DNA of 64,000 bases from an uncultured Bacteroidales bacterium. Its GTDB lineage: Bacteria; Bacteroidota; Bacteroidia; Bacteroidales; Paludibacteraceae. The position numbers and the translations under genes were made by a program. Location of the stretch: NCBI GenBank assembly GCA_900317745.1, contig ONHW01000008.1, forward strand, positions 84,566 through 148,565. The letters are read 5' to 3'. Shown one piece after another: positions 15,161 to 23,758 of the stretch; position 1 is the stretch's first letter; every line of letters starts with the position of its first letter. The notes under the pieces were generated by a model that worked only from the letters and a program-made list of their open reading frames with translations, did no database searches and had not been told where the DNA came from.

Positions 15161-18016
15161 ATGCCGCAAATGTCAGATAAGTTTGTTCCCAAGCACAAGG
15201 GGGACAAAAATCCGAATCCGAAACTGCTGAAATTCGTTCGTCATGTCACGGATCGTATCCCCGGAAAGATCAAGATGACCACCGATGCCCCTGAGTATTG
15301 GGGCTTGGCATGCATCTTTGAGGACGAGATGGATGCCGTGACGCGTGAGGCATCGTTGGATCTGTTGCTGGATATGCTGCCCGGCAACTTCTTCAAGGTG
15401 CGCAAGCACCATACCTACGCGCAACTGCACGCCATGAACGCCAAGAAGCACTACACGCCCGACGACAAGTCGTTCGATGACCTGCTCGACAAACTCGCGT
15501 ACTTCGGCATGCTTGAATATGATTATGGTGACCATTATACCAATGGGCAGGGGCCGGATAAAGGTACAACGTTCAACCGCGAAGACCGTGTCTACTGGGT
15601 GCCGATGTTCGTGCCCGGTAGTGCAGAATATACGAACATGAACACCGACCTGATGGATCGTCATCCGGAATTGGCGATGTTCTTTGAGCGCATGACATTC
15701 TTGCCGTTGGAGAAGATAACCCCCATGGTGCCGATGGGCGGTAGCGGTATAGGTATGCACGTCATACCCGTCGAGAAAGCTATCTCCATGGAAAACCAAT
15801 CGGTCGATATTGAGCATATTAGTTACTGGCTCAAGAAATATGAAGGACACATAGGCGTGGGCATCTGCTCGTGCCGTTACGGACGTAAGAAACTCGACGA
15901 GGGCTGTGCCGACGACTACCGCGACTGGTGTATCGGTGTAGGCGATATGGCGGATTATCTGCGTGAGACGGGGCGTGGTCATGACATTACCTACGATGAG
16001 GCGATGGCTATCCTCAAGAAAGCCGAGGACCATGGCTTCGTTCATCAGGTAACGAACATCGACGGCGAGGGTAAGATATTCGCCATTTGCAACTGCAACG
16101 TTAAGATATGTAATGCCTTGCGTACCTCGCAACTGTTCAACACTCCGAACATGAGCCGTAGCGCATACGTGGCAAAGGTGGAGCCGAAGAACTGTGTGGC
16201 TTGCGGCCGATGCGTGGAGTATTGCCCTGCCGGTGCAGTTAAACTCGGGCAGAAACTCTGCACCAAGCATGGGCAGCAGACCTATCCGAAGCAAGAGCTG
16301 CCTGATGCAACGAAGTGGGGTGAAGGCAAGTGGACAGAAGATTACCGCGATAAGAACCGCATTAACTGCTATCCTACAGGTACTGCACCTTGTAAGACCG
16401 CCTGCCCGGCACATATAGCCGTGCAAGGCTACCTAAAGAAAGCCGCCGAAGGCAAATATACCGAGGCGCTGGAACTCATCAAGCGTGAGAACCCGCTACC
16501 TGCTGTGTGCGGGCGTATATGCAATCGCAGGTGCGAGGACGCGTGCACGCGCGGTACAATAGATAGAGCTATTGCCATTGATGCAGTCAAGAAGTTTATT
16601 GCCGAACAAGACTTGCATGCCGAGACGCGATTCGTGCCCGAAGTGAATATCTGCTCCAATGTGCAGGATCGCTGGGAGGAGAAGGTTGCCATCATCGGTG
16701 CCGGTCCGGCAGGATTAAGCTGTGCATATTACCTCGCCACGATGGGATACAAACCTACCGTGTTTGAGCGTAACGAAGAGCCAGGAGGAATGTTGCGCTA
16801 TGGTATTCCGTCCTACAAGTTGGATAAGGATGTCATCAAAGCCGAGATAGATATCATGCGCGAGATAGGCGTGGATATCAAGTGCGGTGTTGAGGTCGGC
16901 AAAGATGTGACGATTGCGCAACTGCGCGAGCAGGGGTACAAGGGCTTCTATGTAGCCATCGGTTGCCAAGGTGGTCGCTTGCCGGGTATCCCGGGTGACA
17001 CGTTGGAGGGTACAACCACGGCGATTGACTTCCTGCACAACGCCAATTGCGGTCAATTAGTCGAAACTCAAAAGGCTGCTTTGCTCAAAGATAAAAGAGT
17101 AGTAGTCGTAGGCGGTGGCAACGTGGCTATCGATGCAGCACGCGTAGCCAAACGAAGCGGGGCAGCCGGGGTGACAATGCTCTCGCTGGAAACGGAAGAT
17201 ATAATGCCCGCATCGCTTGAGGAGCGCATTGAGGCGCGCGAAGACGGCGTGGTTATCAACCCCGGGTGGGGACCAATGGAAGTGAATGGTGAAGGTGGAA
17301 AGGTGAAAGGAATCACTTTCAAGAAGTGCCTGTCGGTGTTCGACAAGGATCATAAGTTCACGCCTACGTTCGATGAGAACGAGACAATCACGCTCGATGC
17401 CGATTTGGTGATCTTTGCCATTGGGCAAACCGTTGTACTGAAGGATCTGCTCAAGGATACAAAGGTAGAGTTCTTCCGCGGCGTATATCCTGTAGCCGAC
17501 AAACTGACCTATCAGACTGCCGAGCCGGATATCTTTGTGGGCGGTGATGTGTTTACCGGTCCTAAGTTTGCCATCGATGCCATCGCTGCGGGTAAGGAGG
17601 CGGCTGAGAGTCTGCATCGCTACGTGCAGCACGGCCATATGACGATCGGTCGTAACCGCCGAGACTTTATCGAACTCAACAAACAGGATATTTTGGTTGA
17701 GCAGTACGACAACGGCAGTCGTCAAGAGCCGGGTGTCGTTCCGACAAAGACGAAGTTTGAGGAGTACCACGGTACGCTCACCGAGGAGCAGGTTAAGAAG
17801 GAAACAGCCCGTTGCCTCAGTTGCGGCGCATCGGTAGTGGATGAGAATAGGTGTATCGGCTGCGGTATATGTACCACCAAATGCGCTTTCGATGCTATCC
17901 ATCTGCATCGTGAACACCCCGAAGCCAGTGTGATGCGCACATCGGAGAATAAGTTCGACGGCATCCTGCCATACATGATCAAACGTGCCGGAAAGATTAT
18001 GTTTAAGAAAGGTTAA
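15161..18016 (+). CDS. Multi-cluster [4Fe-4S] FAD/NAD(P) oxidoreductase, GltD-like core with an unusual N-terminal domain
   Basis: Three parts are visible. Residues 1-360 hold a winged-helix-like start and a cysteine-rich region (ICSCRY Cys236/238, Cys249, Cys257, ICNCNVKIC Cys310/312/317), then a ferredoxin motif CVACGRCVEYCP (Cys345-355). Residues about 400-880 are a glutamate-synthase beta-like module with its own cysteines (411, 415, 450, 454, 458, 462), the FAD site AIIGAGPAGLSCAYY (about 511) and the NAD(P) site VVVVGGGNVAIDAARV. The C-terminus has a second cysteine set (885-908, CIGCGICTTKC). Such modules move electrons between NAD(P)H, flavin and ferredoxin. Lying between hypB and hypA, it may be the redox partner of a nickel enzyme or itself a client; this is inference. 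Confidence 0.85.
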   Translation: MPQMSDKFVPKHKGDKNPNPKLLKFVRHVTDRIPGKIKMTTDAPEYWGLACIFEDEMDAVTREASLDLLLDMLPGNFFKVRKHHTYAQLHAMNAKKHYTPDDKSFDDLLDKLAYFGMLEYDYGDHYTNGQGPDKGTTFNREDRVYWVPMFVPGSAEYTNMNTDLMDRHPELAMFFERMTFLPLEKITPMVPMGGSGIGMHVIPVEKAISMENQSVDIEHISYWLKKYEGHIGVGICSCRYGRKKLDEGCADDYRDWCIGVGDMADYLRETGRGHDITYDEAMAILKKAEDHGFVHQVTNIDGEGKIFAICNCNVKICNALRTSQLFNTPNMSRSAYVAKVEPKNCVACGRCVEYCPAGAVKLGQKLCTKHGQQTYPKQELPDATKWGEGKWTEDYRDKNRINCYPTGTAPCKTACPAHIAVQGYLKKAAEGKYTEALELIKRENPLPAVCGRICNRRCEDACTRGTIDRAIAIDAVKKFIAEQDLHAETRFVPEVNICSNVQDRWEEKVAIIGAGPAGLSCAYYLATMGYKPTVFERNEEPGGMLRYGIPSYKLDKDVIKAEIDIMREIGVDIKCGVEVGKDVTIAQLREQGYKGFYVAIGCQGGRLPGIPGDTLEGTTTAIDFLHNANCGQLVETQKAALLKDKRVVVVGGGNVAIDAARVAKRSGAAGVTMLSLETEDIMPASLEERIEAREDGVVINPGWGPMEVNGEGGKVKGITFKKCLSVFDKDHKFTPTFDENETITLDADLVIFAIGQTVVLKDLLKDTKVEFFRGVYPVADKLTYQTAEPDIFVGGDVFTGPKFAIDAIAAGKEAAESLHRYVQHGHMTIGRNRRDFIELNKQDILVEQYDNGSRQEPGVVPTKTKFEEYHGTLTEEQVKKETARCLSCGASVVDENRCIGCGICTTKCAFDAIHLHREHPEASVMRTSENKFDGILPYMIKRAGKIMFKKG

Positions 18017-18050
18017 TTTTTTAATTCATAATTTTTAATTTTTAATTTCT
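18014..18050. repeat. AT-rich tttttaatt micro-repeat
   Basis: Near-tandem attcataattttt / tttttaatt units fill the gap between the flavoprotein and hypA. Confidence 0.75.
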
Positions 18051-18053
18051 CTC

Positions 18054-18410
18054 GTGCACGAACTGGGAATAGTTTTCTATATCATCCGTGATGTCAAGGC
18101 GGCAGCGGAGCAGAACAGCGTCAAGAAGGTGGCTCAGGTGGTGATGAACATCGGCGAGGTGAGCACCATCATCCCCGACTACCTGACGGACTGCTGGCGA
18201 TGGGCTGCTGACAAGGAGGATATCCTACGCGGCTGCGAACTGAAGATTGAACCCATCCCGGCCATTACGCATTGCGATGGCTGCGGCAAGGACTATCCTA
18301 CCGTGGCGCATGGCAAGATATGCCCGCATTGCGGCAGCCCGAACACGTGGCTCAAGCAGGGCAACGAGGTGGAGATAAAAGAGATCGTTGTGCCACAAGA
18401 GAACCCGTAA
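18054..18410 (+). CDS. hypA: Nickel metallochaperone HypA
   Basis: HypA binds nickel through its N-terminal MHE and zinc through two CxxC motifs, and hands nickel to client enzymes together with HypB. The gene starts with GTG, giving MHELGIVFYI with the nickel ligand His2 and Glu3 in place. The zinc site is CDGC (Cys74, Cys77) and CPHC (Cys90, Cys93). The 118-residue length is normal. It is separated from hypB only by the flavoprotein gene, with AT-rich repeats on both sides. The conserved ligands argue that nickel handling is real, even though no known nickel enzyme is in the window. Confidence 0.93.
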   Translation: MHELGIVFYIIRDVKAAAEQNSVKKVAQVVMNIGEVSTIIPDYLTDCWRWAADKEDILRGCELKIEPIPAITHCDGCGKDYPTVAHGKICPHCGSPNTWLKQGNEVEIKEIVVPQENP

Positions 18411-18491
18411 TTATTAATTTTGAATTCATAATTTTGAATTCTTAATTTTGAATTGTAATTTTTAATTTATAATTTTTAATTTTTAATTCAC
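18411..18491. repeat. AT-rich ttttgaattc / tttttaatt micro-repeat
   Basis: Six or more imperfect units of about 12 bases (ataattttgaattc type) lie between hypA and the next gene, and are similar to 18014-18050. Confidence 0.8.
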
Positions 18492-18493
18492 TA

Positions 18494-18847
18494 ATGGCTT
18501 GTTTTATTGTACCATTGACTCAAGCGATAGCCACAACGGCATATCGCAAATCGGTAGAGAAAAAGCAATCGTTGACTAACAGCGATAGCTGCCTTTCACC
18601 TTTCACCTCTCATCTCTCATCGTTGGAGAAGATGCTGTGGGGCGGATCGCTGATGCTGGTTGTGGACCATATCATCAACGGAGAAGTGACATGGATGTAC
18701 CCGTTCTTCACGGCGTTGGAGACGGAGGGTGGCTGGCAAACGATGCTCAGCGAAATGTTGACCGTAGGCGTGCCGATGAGTGTGATTGTGACTGCAGTAT
18801 GGGCGGTATATTGCTATGCAGTGGAAAAAAAAGCCGTCAAGGCATAA
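18494..18847 (+). CDS. Small membrane protein of the hypBA cluster
   Basis: A 117-residue protein with an N-terminal hydrophobic segment (MACFIVPLTQAIATTAY) and two later helices (MLWGGSLMLVVDHII, and GVPMSVIVTAVWAVYCYAV). From memory, similar small proteins accompany HypA and DUF5692-type genes in other anaerobes, but this is not verified. Between residues 25 and 43, the stretch QSLTNSDSCLSPFTSHLSS looks unlike the rest. It is encoded by a ctttcacctttcacctctcatct micro-repeat, suggesting an in-frame insertion in a loop. A membrane anchor or transport subunit is a reasonable guess; the function is unknown. Confidence 0.7.
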   Translation: MACFIVPLTQAIATTAYRKSVEKKQSLTNSDSCLSPFTSHLSSLEKMLWGGSLMLVVDHIINGEVTWMYPFFTALETEGGWQTMLSEMLTVGVPMSVIVTAVWAVYCYAVEKKAVKA

Positions 18848-18922
18848 ACAAAAATCGTGATCCCGTGATCTCATGATCTCGTGACTCCGATCCATAAAAA
18901 TCAATATTTAAAATCACAAATT

Positions 18923-20026
18923 ATGTTTTTTCAAGTTTATGGGCCTGAGGCCCTTGCTCAATGGGGAATGCTGTTGGTAGTCCTCGTTGGCTTAATCTTG
19001 TTCAATGAGTTTGCCCGTCGTACGAAGTTGGGCGGTGCAATCACATTCTTTGCTATACCGTTGGCTCTGACGGTATACTTCGTAGCCATTGCCATTGGAG
19101 CCCGTATGGGTGCAGAATGGGCGGTTAACAACCAAACGCACGTGTATATGAACGGCTGGTTCCATTACGCCAAACTCTATGCTGCGCTCACCGGCTGTAT
19201 CGGCTTTATGATGATCAAGTACGAGTGGGGTATAGGTGCCAAGCATTGGTTCAAACCTTTCCCGTTCATCATTGTGGCTATCAATATTCTGATTGCCGTT
19301 GCTTCTGACTTTGAGTCAGCCATCATGGGTTGGAACAAGTGGTGGCTGTCAAGTGAAGGTGTGTGGTTGTATGGCGGCTGGCACAACGTGTTCAACGGTG
19401 TAGCCGGTTTGTTCAACATCTTCTGTATGACTGCTTGGTGGAACGTGTTCCCGTCGAAGGACCGCAAGGATATGATCTGGGCGGATATGACCTGGGTGTA
19501 TATCCTCGTATATGACATCTGGAACTTTGCATACACCTACAACTGTCTGCCTACACACAGCTGGTACTGCGGTATCGCTCTGCTGTTGGCTCCGACCGTA
19601 GCAGCCTTGTTGTGGAACCGTGGTGGCTGGATTCAGAACCGCGCCAATACTTTGGCAATCTGGTGTATGTTCGCGCAGGTGTTCCCGTTGTTCCAAGAGA
19701 CGTTCTTCAACGGTAAGCAGTTCTACTCATGGGCTGTGTTGCCTACGCAGTACGTTAATGGTATCGAAACGATCAACGCTATCTACGCTGCATCAGGTCT
19801 GGGTGACGAGGTTGTTGCTCACACCACAGTCGTTGCCGAGGGTGCTACTGCTGCCAACCCGACAGCTATGTTGGTAATCAGTGCTCTGGCTCTGGTTACG
19901 AACATCGTAGCCTTCACCTATATCATGGTTCAAGCCAAGAAACGCAGTATCAACCCGTACAAGGAAGACGTATTCGTCGACCAGAAGTACTACAAGGATG
20001 CTATCGCACGCGCTGAGATCAACTAA
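18923..20026 (+). CDS. DUF5692-family multi-spanning membrane protein
   Basis: This 367-residue protein has about nine or ten hydrophobic helices, including WGMLLVVLVGLILFNEF, ITFFAIPLALTVYFVAI, PFIIVAINILIAVASDF, YCGIALLLAPTVAALLW and a last TAMLVISALALVTNIVAFTYIM. Tryptophans are abundant and several aromatic and His/Asp residues lie near membrane borders (GGWHNVFNGVAGLFNIF, WADMTWVYILVYDIWNF). I associate it with the DUF5692 family from memory. The start MFFQVYGPEA at 18923 is preferred to an upstream ATG in repeat sequence. It ends the hypB-flavoprotein-hypA-small membrane protein cluster and is followed by a strong terminator, so it is probably a cluster member. Confidence 0.75.
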   Translation: MFFQVYGPEALAQWGMLLVVLVGLILFNEFARRTKLGGAITFFAIPLALTVYFVAIAIGARMGAEWAVNNQTHVYMNGWFHYAKLYAALTGCIGFMMIKYEWGIGAKHWFKPFPFIIVAINILIAVASDFESAIMGWNKWWLSSEGVWLYGGWHNVFNGVAGLFNIFCMTAWWNVFPSKDRKDMIWADMTWVYILVYDIWNFAYTYNCLPTHSWYCGIALLLAPTVAALLWNRGGWIQNRANTLAIWCMFAQVFPLFQETFFNGKQFYSWAVLPTQYVNGIETINAIYAASGLGDEVVAHTTVVAEGATAANPTAMLVISALALVTNIVAFTYIMVQAKKRSINPYKEDVFVDQKYYKDAIARAEIN

Positions 20027-20050
20027 TCAGCTCATACCCTCCTATCACAG

Positions 20051-20081
20051 AAAAGCGTCCCGAGCGGGACGCTTTTCTTAT
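20051..20081 (+). terminator. Intrinsic terminator after the hypBA cluster
   Basis: A perfect inverted repeat (AAAAGCGTCCCG ag CGGGACGCTTTT) with a T-rich tail, 24 bases after the DUF5692-like stop codon. Confidence 0.9.
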
Positions 20082-20130
20082 TCACCGGTTGGTCGTTACT
20101 GCGTGTCAATCGCCGTTAGGCGATTGACTA

Positions 20131-20682
20131 CTATTTCTTAAAGTAACGGTTGTACAGGCCTTGGAAGCCGGCTCCGTGGCGTGCTTCATCGCGAGCCATC
20201 TCGTGAACGGTGTCGTGGATGGGATCGAGGTTCAGTTCCTTGGCACGTTTGGCGATAGCGAGTTTGTCTTCGCAAGCGCCAGCCTCGGCGAGCATACGTT
20301 TCTCGAGGTTGGTCTTGGTGTCCCAAACAACCTCACCGAGCAGTTCGGCGAACTTCGAAGCGTGCTCAGCCTCCTCGTAAGCATACTGGCGGAACGCAGC
20401 AGCGATCTCGGGATAGCCCTCGCGGTCAGCCTGACGCGCCATTGCCAGATACTGTCCCACCTCGGTGCACTCGCCCATGAAGTGCGCGCGCAGACCGTCG
20501 CGGATGATAGGATCCTGCTCGTTCTTGGCAACGCCCAGCACGTGCTCGCATGCCCAGGTCAGGGCCTTGCTCTCGTCGGCAACTTTCCACTCAACGATTT
20601 GTTTACACTGCGGGCAACGCTCGGGTGCCTCGGTGCCCTCGTGAACATATCCACAGATAGGGCAGATAAATTTCTTGTTCAT
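20131..20682 (-). CDS. Reverse rubrerythrin (NADH peroxidase type)
   Basis: The rubredoxin domain comes first (FICPICGY and RCPQCK; Cys7, Cys10, Cys23, Cys26), followed by a four-helix di-iron domain. This is the reverse order to classical rubrerythrin. Iron ligands are visible in [35 protein letters not shown] and [12 protein letters not shown]. Such proteins reduce hydrogen peroxide with electrons from NAD(P)H and protect anaerobes from oxygen. The 183-residue length is typical. It is a single gene converging with the DUF5692-like gene; no close promoter match was found. Confidence 0.9.
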   Translation of the reverse strand: MNKKFICPICGYVHEGTEAPERCPQCKQIVEWKVADESKALTWACEHVLGVAKNEQDPIIRDGLRAHFMGECTEVGQYLAMARQADREGYPEIAAAFRQYAYEEAEHASKFAELLGEVVWDTKTNLEKRMLAEAGACEDKLAIAKRAKELNLDPIHDTVHEMARDEARHGAGFQGLYNRYFKK

Positions 20683-20731
20683 TGGTTTGATATTTTAGGG
20701 TTAATTAATATTATTCTATTGTCAATTATTT

Positions 20732-21547
20732 TCAATAGCTCTCTTCAGCGGACGGGAAGGACGAATCTTTGACGGCCGTTATGTAGTCGCCTACGGCTGA
20801 TTGGATATTTTCGGCGAGGTGTGCGAACTGACGCAGGAATTTCGGCTTGAATCCTTGGTTGAGTCCGAGCATATCGTGCAGGACGAGCACTTGTCCGTCA
20901 GTACCTGCACCAGCACCTATGCCAATAGTCGGGCAGCTGACGGCAGCTGTGACGCGCGCAGCGAGTGCGGCAGGTATCTTCTCGAGCACGATACAGAAGC
21001 AGCCGGCTTCATCCAGCAGCCGTGCGTCAGAGAGCAGTTTGTCAGCCTCTGTCTCCTCCTTGGCACGCAGACCATATCCGCCGAACTGGTTGACGCTTTG
21101 CGGCGTTAGTCCCAGGTGGCCGCAGACCGGCACACCGGCTTTTACCATGCGGCGTATGGCGTCGGCTATCTCCTGTCCGCCCTCGAGTTTCACTGCATCG
21201 GCACCGCTCTCCTTGAGCATGCGGATAGCGTTGGCTACTGCCATATCGTCGTTCACCTGGTAGGAGCCGAACGGCATATCTGCGACCACCAGTGCGTGTT
21301 GCGCAGCGCGCACGACGCCTTTGGTGAGGAAAATCATCTCGTCAAGCGTGATAGGCAGTGTATATTGGTTGCCGCACACAATGTTGGATGCACTGTCGCC
21401 AACAAGGAGCATATCCACTCCGGCTTCGTCCACCAGCCGGGCGAGGGTATAATCGTAGGAGGTGAGCATTGTGATTTTCTCACCTTGTTGTTTCATCTGG
21501 CGAATCTTTGTTGTCGTCAGACGGGTATTTTGCGTATGAACAGACAT
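20732..21547 (-). CDS. panB: 3-methyl-2-oxobutanoate hydroxymethyltransferase PanB
   Basis: PanB makes ketopantoate from 2-oxoisovalerate and methylenetetrahydrofolate in pantothenate synthesis. The TIM-barrel protein shows MLTSYDYTLARLVDEAGVDM, LLVGDSASNIVCG, VADMPFGSYQV, the GADAVKLEGG block, VCGHLGLTPQSVNQFGGY and SCPTIGIGAGAGTDGQVLV, all family hallmarks. The 271-residue length is normal. Promoter 21609-21640 lies about 60 bases upstream. Panthothenate genes panC and panD are not in the window. Confidence 0.96.
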   Translation of the reverse strand: MSVHTQNTRLTTTKIRQMKQQGEKITMLTSYDYTLARLVDEAGVDMLLVGDSASNIVCGNQYTLPITLDEMIFLTKGVVRAAQHALVVADMPFGSYQVNDDMAVANAIRMLKESGADAVKLEGGQEIADAIRRMVKAGVPVCGHLGLTPQSVNQFGGYGLRAKEETEADKLLSDARLLDEAGCFCIVLEKIPAALAARVTAAVSCPTIGIGAGAGTDGQVLVLHDMLGLNQGFKPKFLRQFAHLAENIQSAVGDYITAVKDSSFPSAEESY

Positions 21548-21608
21548 TTTTGTTGTTTTTTTAGGTTGCAGTGCGGCAGCGGTGAGTACCGTTAGCCGAA
21601 TGCGTGTG

Positions 21609-21640
21609 CAAAGTTACGACTTTTTTTTGACATTTGCAAA
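21609..21640 (-). promoter_or_regulatory. Promoter for panB
   Basis: TTTG (21640-21637), a 20-base spacer and TAACTTTG (21616-21609) on the minus strand. The 321-base gap 21548-21868 between panB and the AraC gene holds only the two divergent promoters. Confidence 0.72.
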
Positions 21641-21814
21641 TAAAAAGTGTTTTTGATAGAAGATTGTGTGAAATTTGTCGGCACAACATTCAAAAGAGTG
21701 TATGTTTTGTGCGTTTGTGTCAGTTTTTGTGTACGAATTGTTCCTTAAGCCTGCCAAAATTGTAAACTGCAGGCGACTTTTGGGTAAGTATAGAACAAAA
21801 AGTGCAAAAATATC

Positions 21815-21845
21815 TTGCAAATATCAAATATTTTTTGTAACTTTG
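21815..21845 (+). promoter_or_regulatory. Promoter for the AraC-family regulator
   Basis: TTG (21815-21817), a 20-base spacer and TAACTTTG (21838-21845), about 24 bases before the ATG. Confidence 0.72.
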
Positions 21846-21868
21846 CATTGAAGTTTTCATTAGAAGTG

Positions 21869-23131
21869 ATGAATACTATATCGAAACAGATTCGCCAACT
21901 TTATTACGATTACCGGTCTGAACTTGTGTTCGGCCTGGTGCTATGTGTGCTAATGTTAGTCAGTTACTGGCTCGCAACGTTTATCCCTGAGGATATGTAC
22001 ACGTACATGATTGATCCTGCTTTTACGTTGAGCATGACAGTCGGTTGCTTCTGGTGCGGTTGGCTTATGCTGCGTCACCTGGACGGGAATGTGCTTCGCC
22101 GTTCGTGGGCAGGTGTGTTGTTAGCGTGGGCTGCGATAGAGGGGTTGATGCTTGTGCTGCGGATCAACGGAATAACGGCTGTAGGCGGCACGCCGGATGA
22201 TCCGTTGTTCAATGCGTCGGTTGTGGCAGGCAATTTTCTGGCGTGGCTACTGTTTGTCTATCCCACGCAGGTGTTACGTCCGGGTTGGCTCAGGTGGTGG
22301 GTAGTGATTATACTCCTTTTGCCGCAGATCTTGTTGGGCTACCTGGATTACAAGTTGGATATCAATCTGCTGCCAATTATTTTGGCGTTCCCGGTTGTAC
22401 TCTTTTTCCTTGTTTGCCGGCATATACACAAGTATCGCCAGTGGTGTGAGAACAACTTCTCGTCGATGGACAGCATAGATGTGCAGTGGATAGTGCGATA
22501 CCTGGTTATGCTCTTTCTGGCAGGTGTGTCGTTCTATTTTATATGCACATGTTTTATCCCCAACCGATTGTTTACGCAGCAGTGGTTCTTGTTCTTTATG
22601 CTTATGTACACAACGGAGCAGGTGCTGTTTCGTCCTGACCCGTGGCAGAAGTTGCAGCGTGGCGATTCGGAGGAGTACGGTGATCCGATGAATTACATCT
22701 CAGCCCCGGAAATCATCCAGCCGGATCGTGAAGTTGGGCAGCGTGAGGATATATCGGCGCAGCGTGCCGCCCTTGAGCAATGGATGGAGCAGGATAAGCC
22801 CTACCTGAATCCGAACTTCCAGTTGACAGATATGCGTAAAGTGCTGCCATTGAACCGCACGTATCTCAGCCAGTTTATCAAAGCGGAGTTCGGCTTCCCG
22901 TTCTACCAGTTTGTGAACGGTTATCGCGTCAACGAAGCAAAGCGGTTGATGTCAGAGAATCCGAATATGAAGATAGTGGATGTGGCGACGCAGGCAGGAT
23001 TCTCGTCACGTACTGTATTCTCATCGATTTTTACCAAAGAAACAGGTGTCTCACCCAGCGAGTGGAGCAAGCAGCAGGCGGGAAATATTGATGACACCGA
23101 CAAATCGTCAATGCCCTCCGACAAATTGTAA
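21869..23131 (+). CDS. Membrane-anchored AraC-family transcriptional regulator
   Basis: The N-terminal half has about seven hydrophobic helices (for example LVFGLVLCVLMLVSYWLATF, MTVGCFWCGWLMLRHL, LRWWVVIILLLPQILLGYL, LVMLFLAGVSFYFICTCF). A cytoplasmic linker leads to a C-terminal AraC DNA-binding domain with NRTYLSQFIKAEFGFPFYQF and VATQAGFSSRTVFSSIFTKE. Architectures of this kind in Bacteroidetes are thought to sense an envelope or membrane signal; no ligand is evident. The start at 21869 follows the promoter, and an upstream in-frame ATG lies inside the promoter itself. Its targets are unknown; nearby divergent panB is not an obvious one. Confidence 0.85.
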   Translation: MNTISKQIRQLYYDYRSELVFGLVLCVLMLVSYWLATFIPEDMYTYMIDPAFTLSMTVGCFWCGWLMLRHLDGNVLRRSWAGVLLAWAAIEGLMLVLRINGITAVGGTPDDPLFNASVVAGNFLAWLLFVYPTQVLRPGWLRWWVVIILLLPQILLGYLDYKLDINLLPIILAFPVVLFFLVCRHIHKYRQWCENNFSSMDSIDVQWIVRYLVMLFLAGVSFYFICTCFIPNRLFTQQWFLFFMLMYTTEQVLFRPDPWQKLQRGDSEEYGDPMNYISAPEIIQPDREVGQREDISAQRAALEQWMEQDKPYLNPNFQLTDMRKVLPLNRTYLSQFIKAEFGFPFYQFVNGYRVNEAKRLMSENPNMKIVDVATQAGFSSRTVFSSIFTKETGVSPSEWSKQQAGNIDDTDKSSMPSDKL

Positions 23132-23226
23132 ACCCCCAAAGAGTGTTTTTACGAGGCGATTTATGTCATAATACGTAAAAATATTGCGTTTTTTGGTCAT
23201 TCTGCGTCAAAATATGCTTTCCCCTA

Positions 23227-23257
23227 TTGCGAAAGTGCAGATTTTTTTGTATCTTTG
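23227..23257 (+). promoter_or_regulatory. Promoter for ssb
   Basis: TTG (23227-23229), a 20-base spacer and TATCTTTG (23250-23257); the leader is about 30 bases. Confidence 0.74.
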
Positions 23258-23289
23258 CATTGACAATTATTAAAAATACTATTCTTACT

Positions 23290-23673
23290 ATGACTTCAGT
23301 CAATAAAGTTATCCTTGTTGGAAACGTGGGTTCTGATCCTGATGTACGCACCTTGGAGCGTGGCGGGATTATTGTATCACTCAACCTTGCAACCACTGAG
23401 CGCGGGTACACGATGCAGAACGGCATTCAGGTGCCCGATCGCACCGAGTGGCATTCTATTGTGCTGCGCAACAATCTTGCCGATTGGGCAGAGCGCAGTA
23501 TCAGAAAAGGGATGAAGTTGTACGTTGAGGGCAAACTGCAGACGCGCAGTTGGGAGAAAGACGGTCAGCGTCGCAGCAAGACCGAGGTAGTAGCCGAGTC
23601 GATACAGATCTTGTATCGTCCCGCAGACAACCGTCGCCCTGAATCTTTCGACCCAGACGAGGAGAATGAGTAG
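23290..23673 (+). CDS. ssb: Single-stranded DNA-binding protein, lacking the usual acidic DDIPF-type tail
   Basis: The OB-fold is clear: VNKVILVGNVGSDPDVR, a beta-strand with VSLNLATTERG, TEWHSIVLRNNLADWAERSI and KGMKLYVEGKLQTRSW. The length is 127 residues with only a short tail (ESFDPDEENE). The C-terminal hydrophobic tip that recruits repair and replication partners in most bacterial SSBs is missing. Bacteroidetes often carry several ssb genes, so this may be a secondary copy. It is monocistronic, with a promoter upstream and a hairpin terminator downstream. Confidence 0.93.
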   Translation: MTSVNKVILVGNVGSDPDVRTLERGGIIVSLNLATTERGYTMQNGIQVPDRTEWHSIVLRNNLADWAERSIRKGMKLYVEGKLQTRSWEKDGQRRSKTEVVAESIQILYRPADNRRPESFDPDEENE

Positions 23674-23708
23674 TGAAGTACGCGAACAGTAACGCTACAT
23701 CACAACAC

Positions 23709-23742
23709 AGCAGCCGCACTATGAGGTGCGGCTGCTGTTGTT
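23709..23742 (+). terminator. Terminator after ssb
   Basis: An 11-base perfect stem (AGCAGCCGCAC / GTGCGGCTGCT) with a 6-base loop and a short T-rich tail, between ssb and the converging NfnAB-like gene. Confidence 0.8.
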
Positions 23743-23758
23743 ATCAGGGTGTTGTCCG

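Noticed and set aside
15173-16426. A 417-residue minus-strand open frame opposite the flavoprotein
   Set aside because: Antisense to clear ferredoxin and GltD-like motifs; no domain is recognisable.
17270-17315. In-frame repeat insertion in the flavoprotein (EVNGEGGKVKG)
   Set aside because: The DNA resembles a ctttcacctttcac word in reverse, but related GltD-like proteins have a loop of similar length here, so an insertion cannot be argued.
14417-18410. NiFe-hydrogenase operon
   Set aside because: HypA and HypB are present, but there are no large or small hydrogenase subunits, nor HypC, D, E or F; the central gene is a GltD-like flavoprotein.
21614-21820. Possible 68-residue minus-strand gene between panB and the AraC regulator
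   Set aside because: It overlaps both divergent promoters, has no family resemblance and no start context; the region is better read as regulatory sequence.
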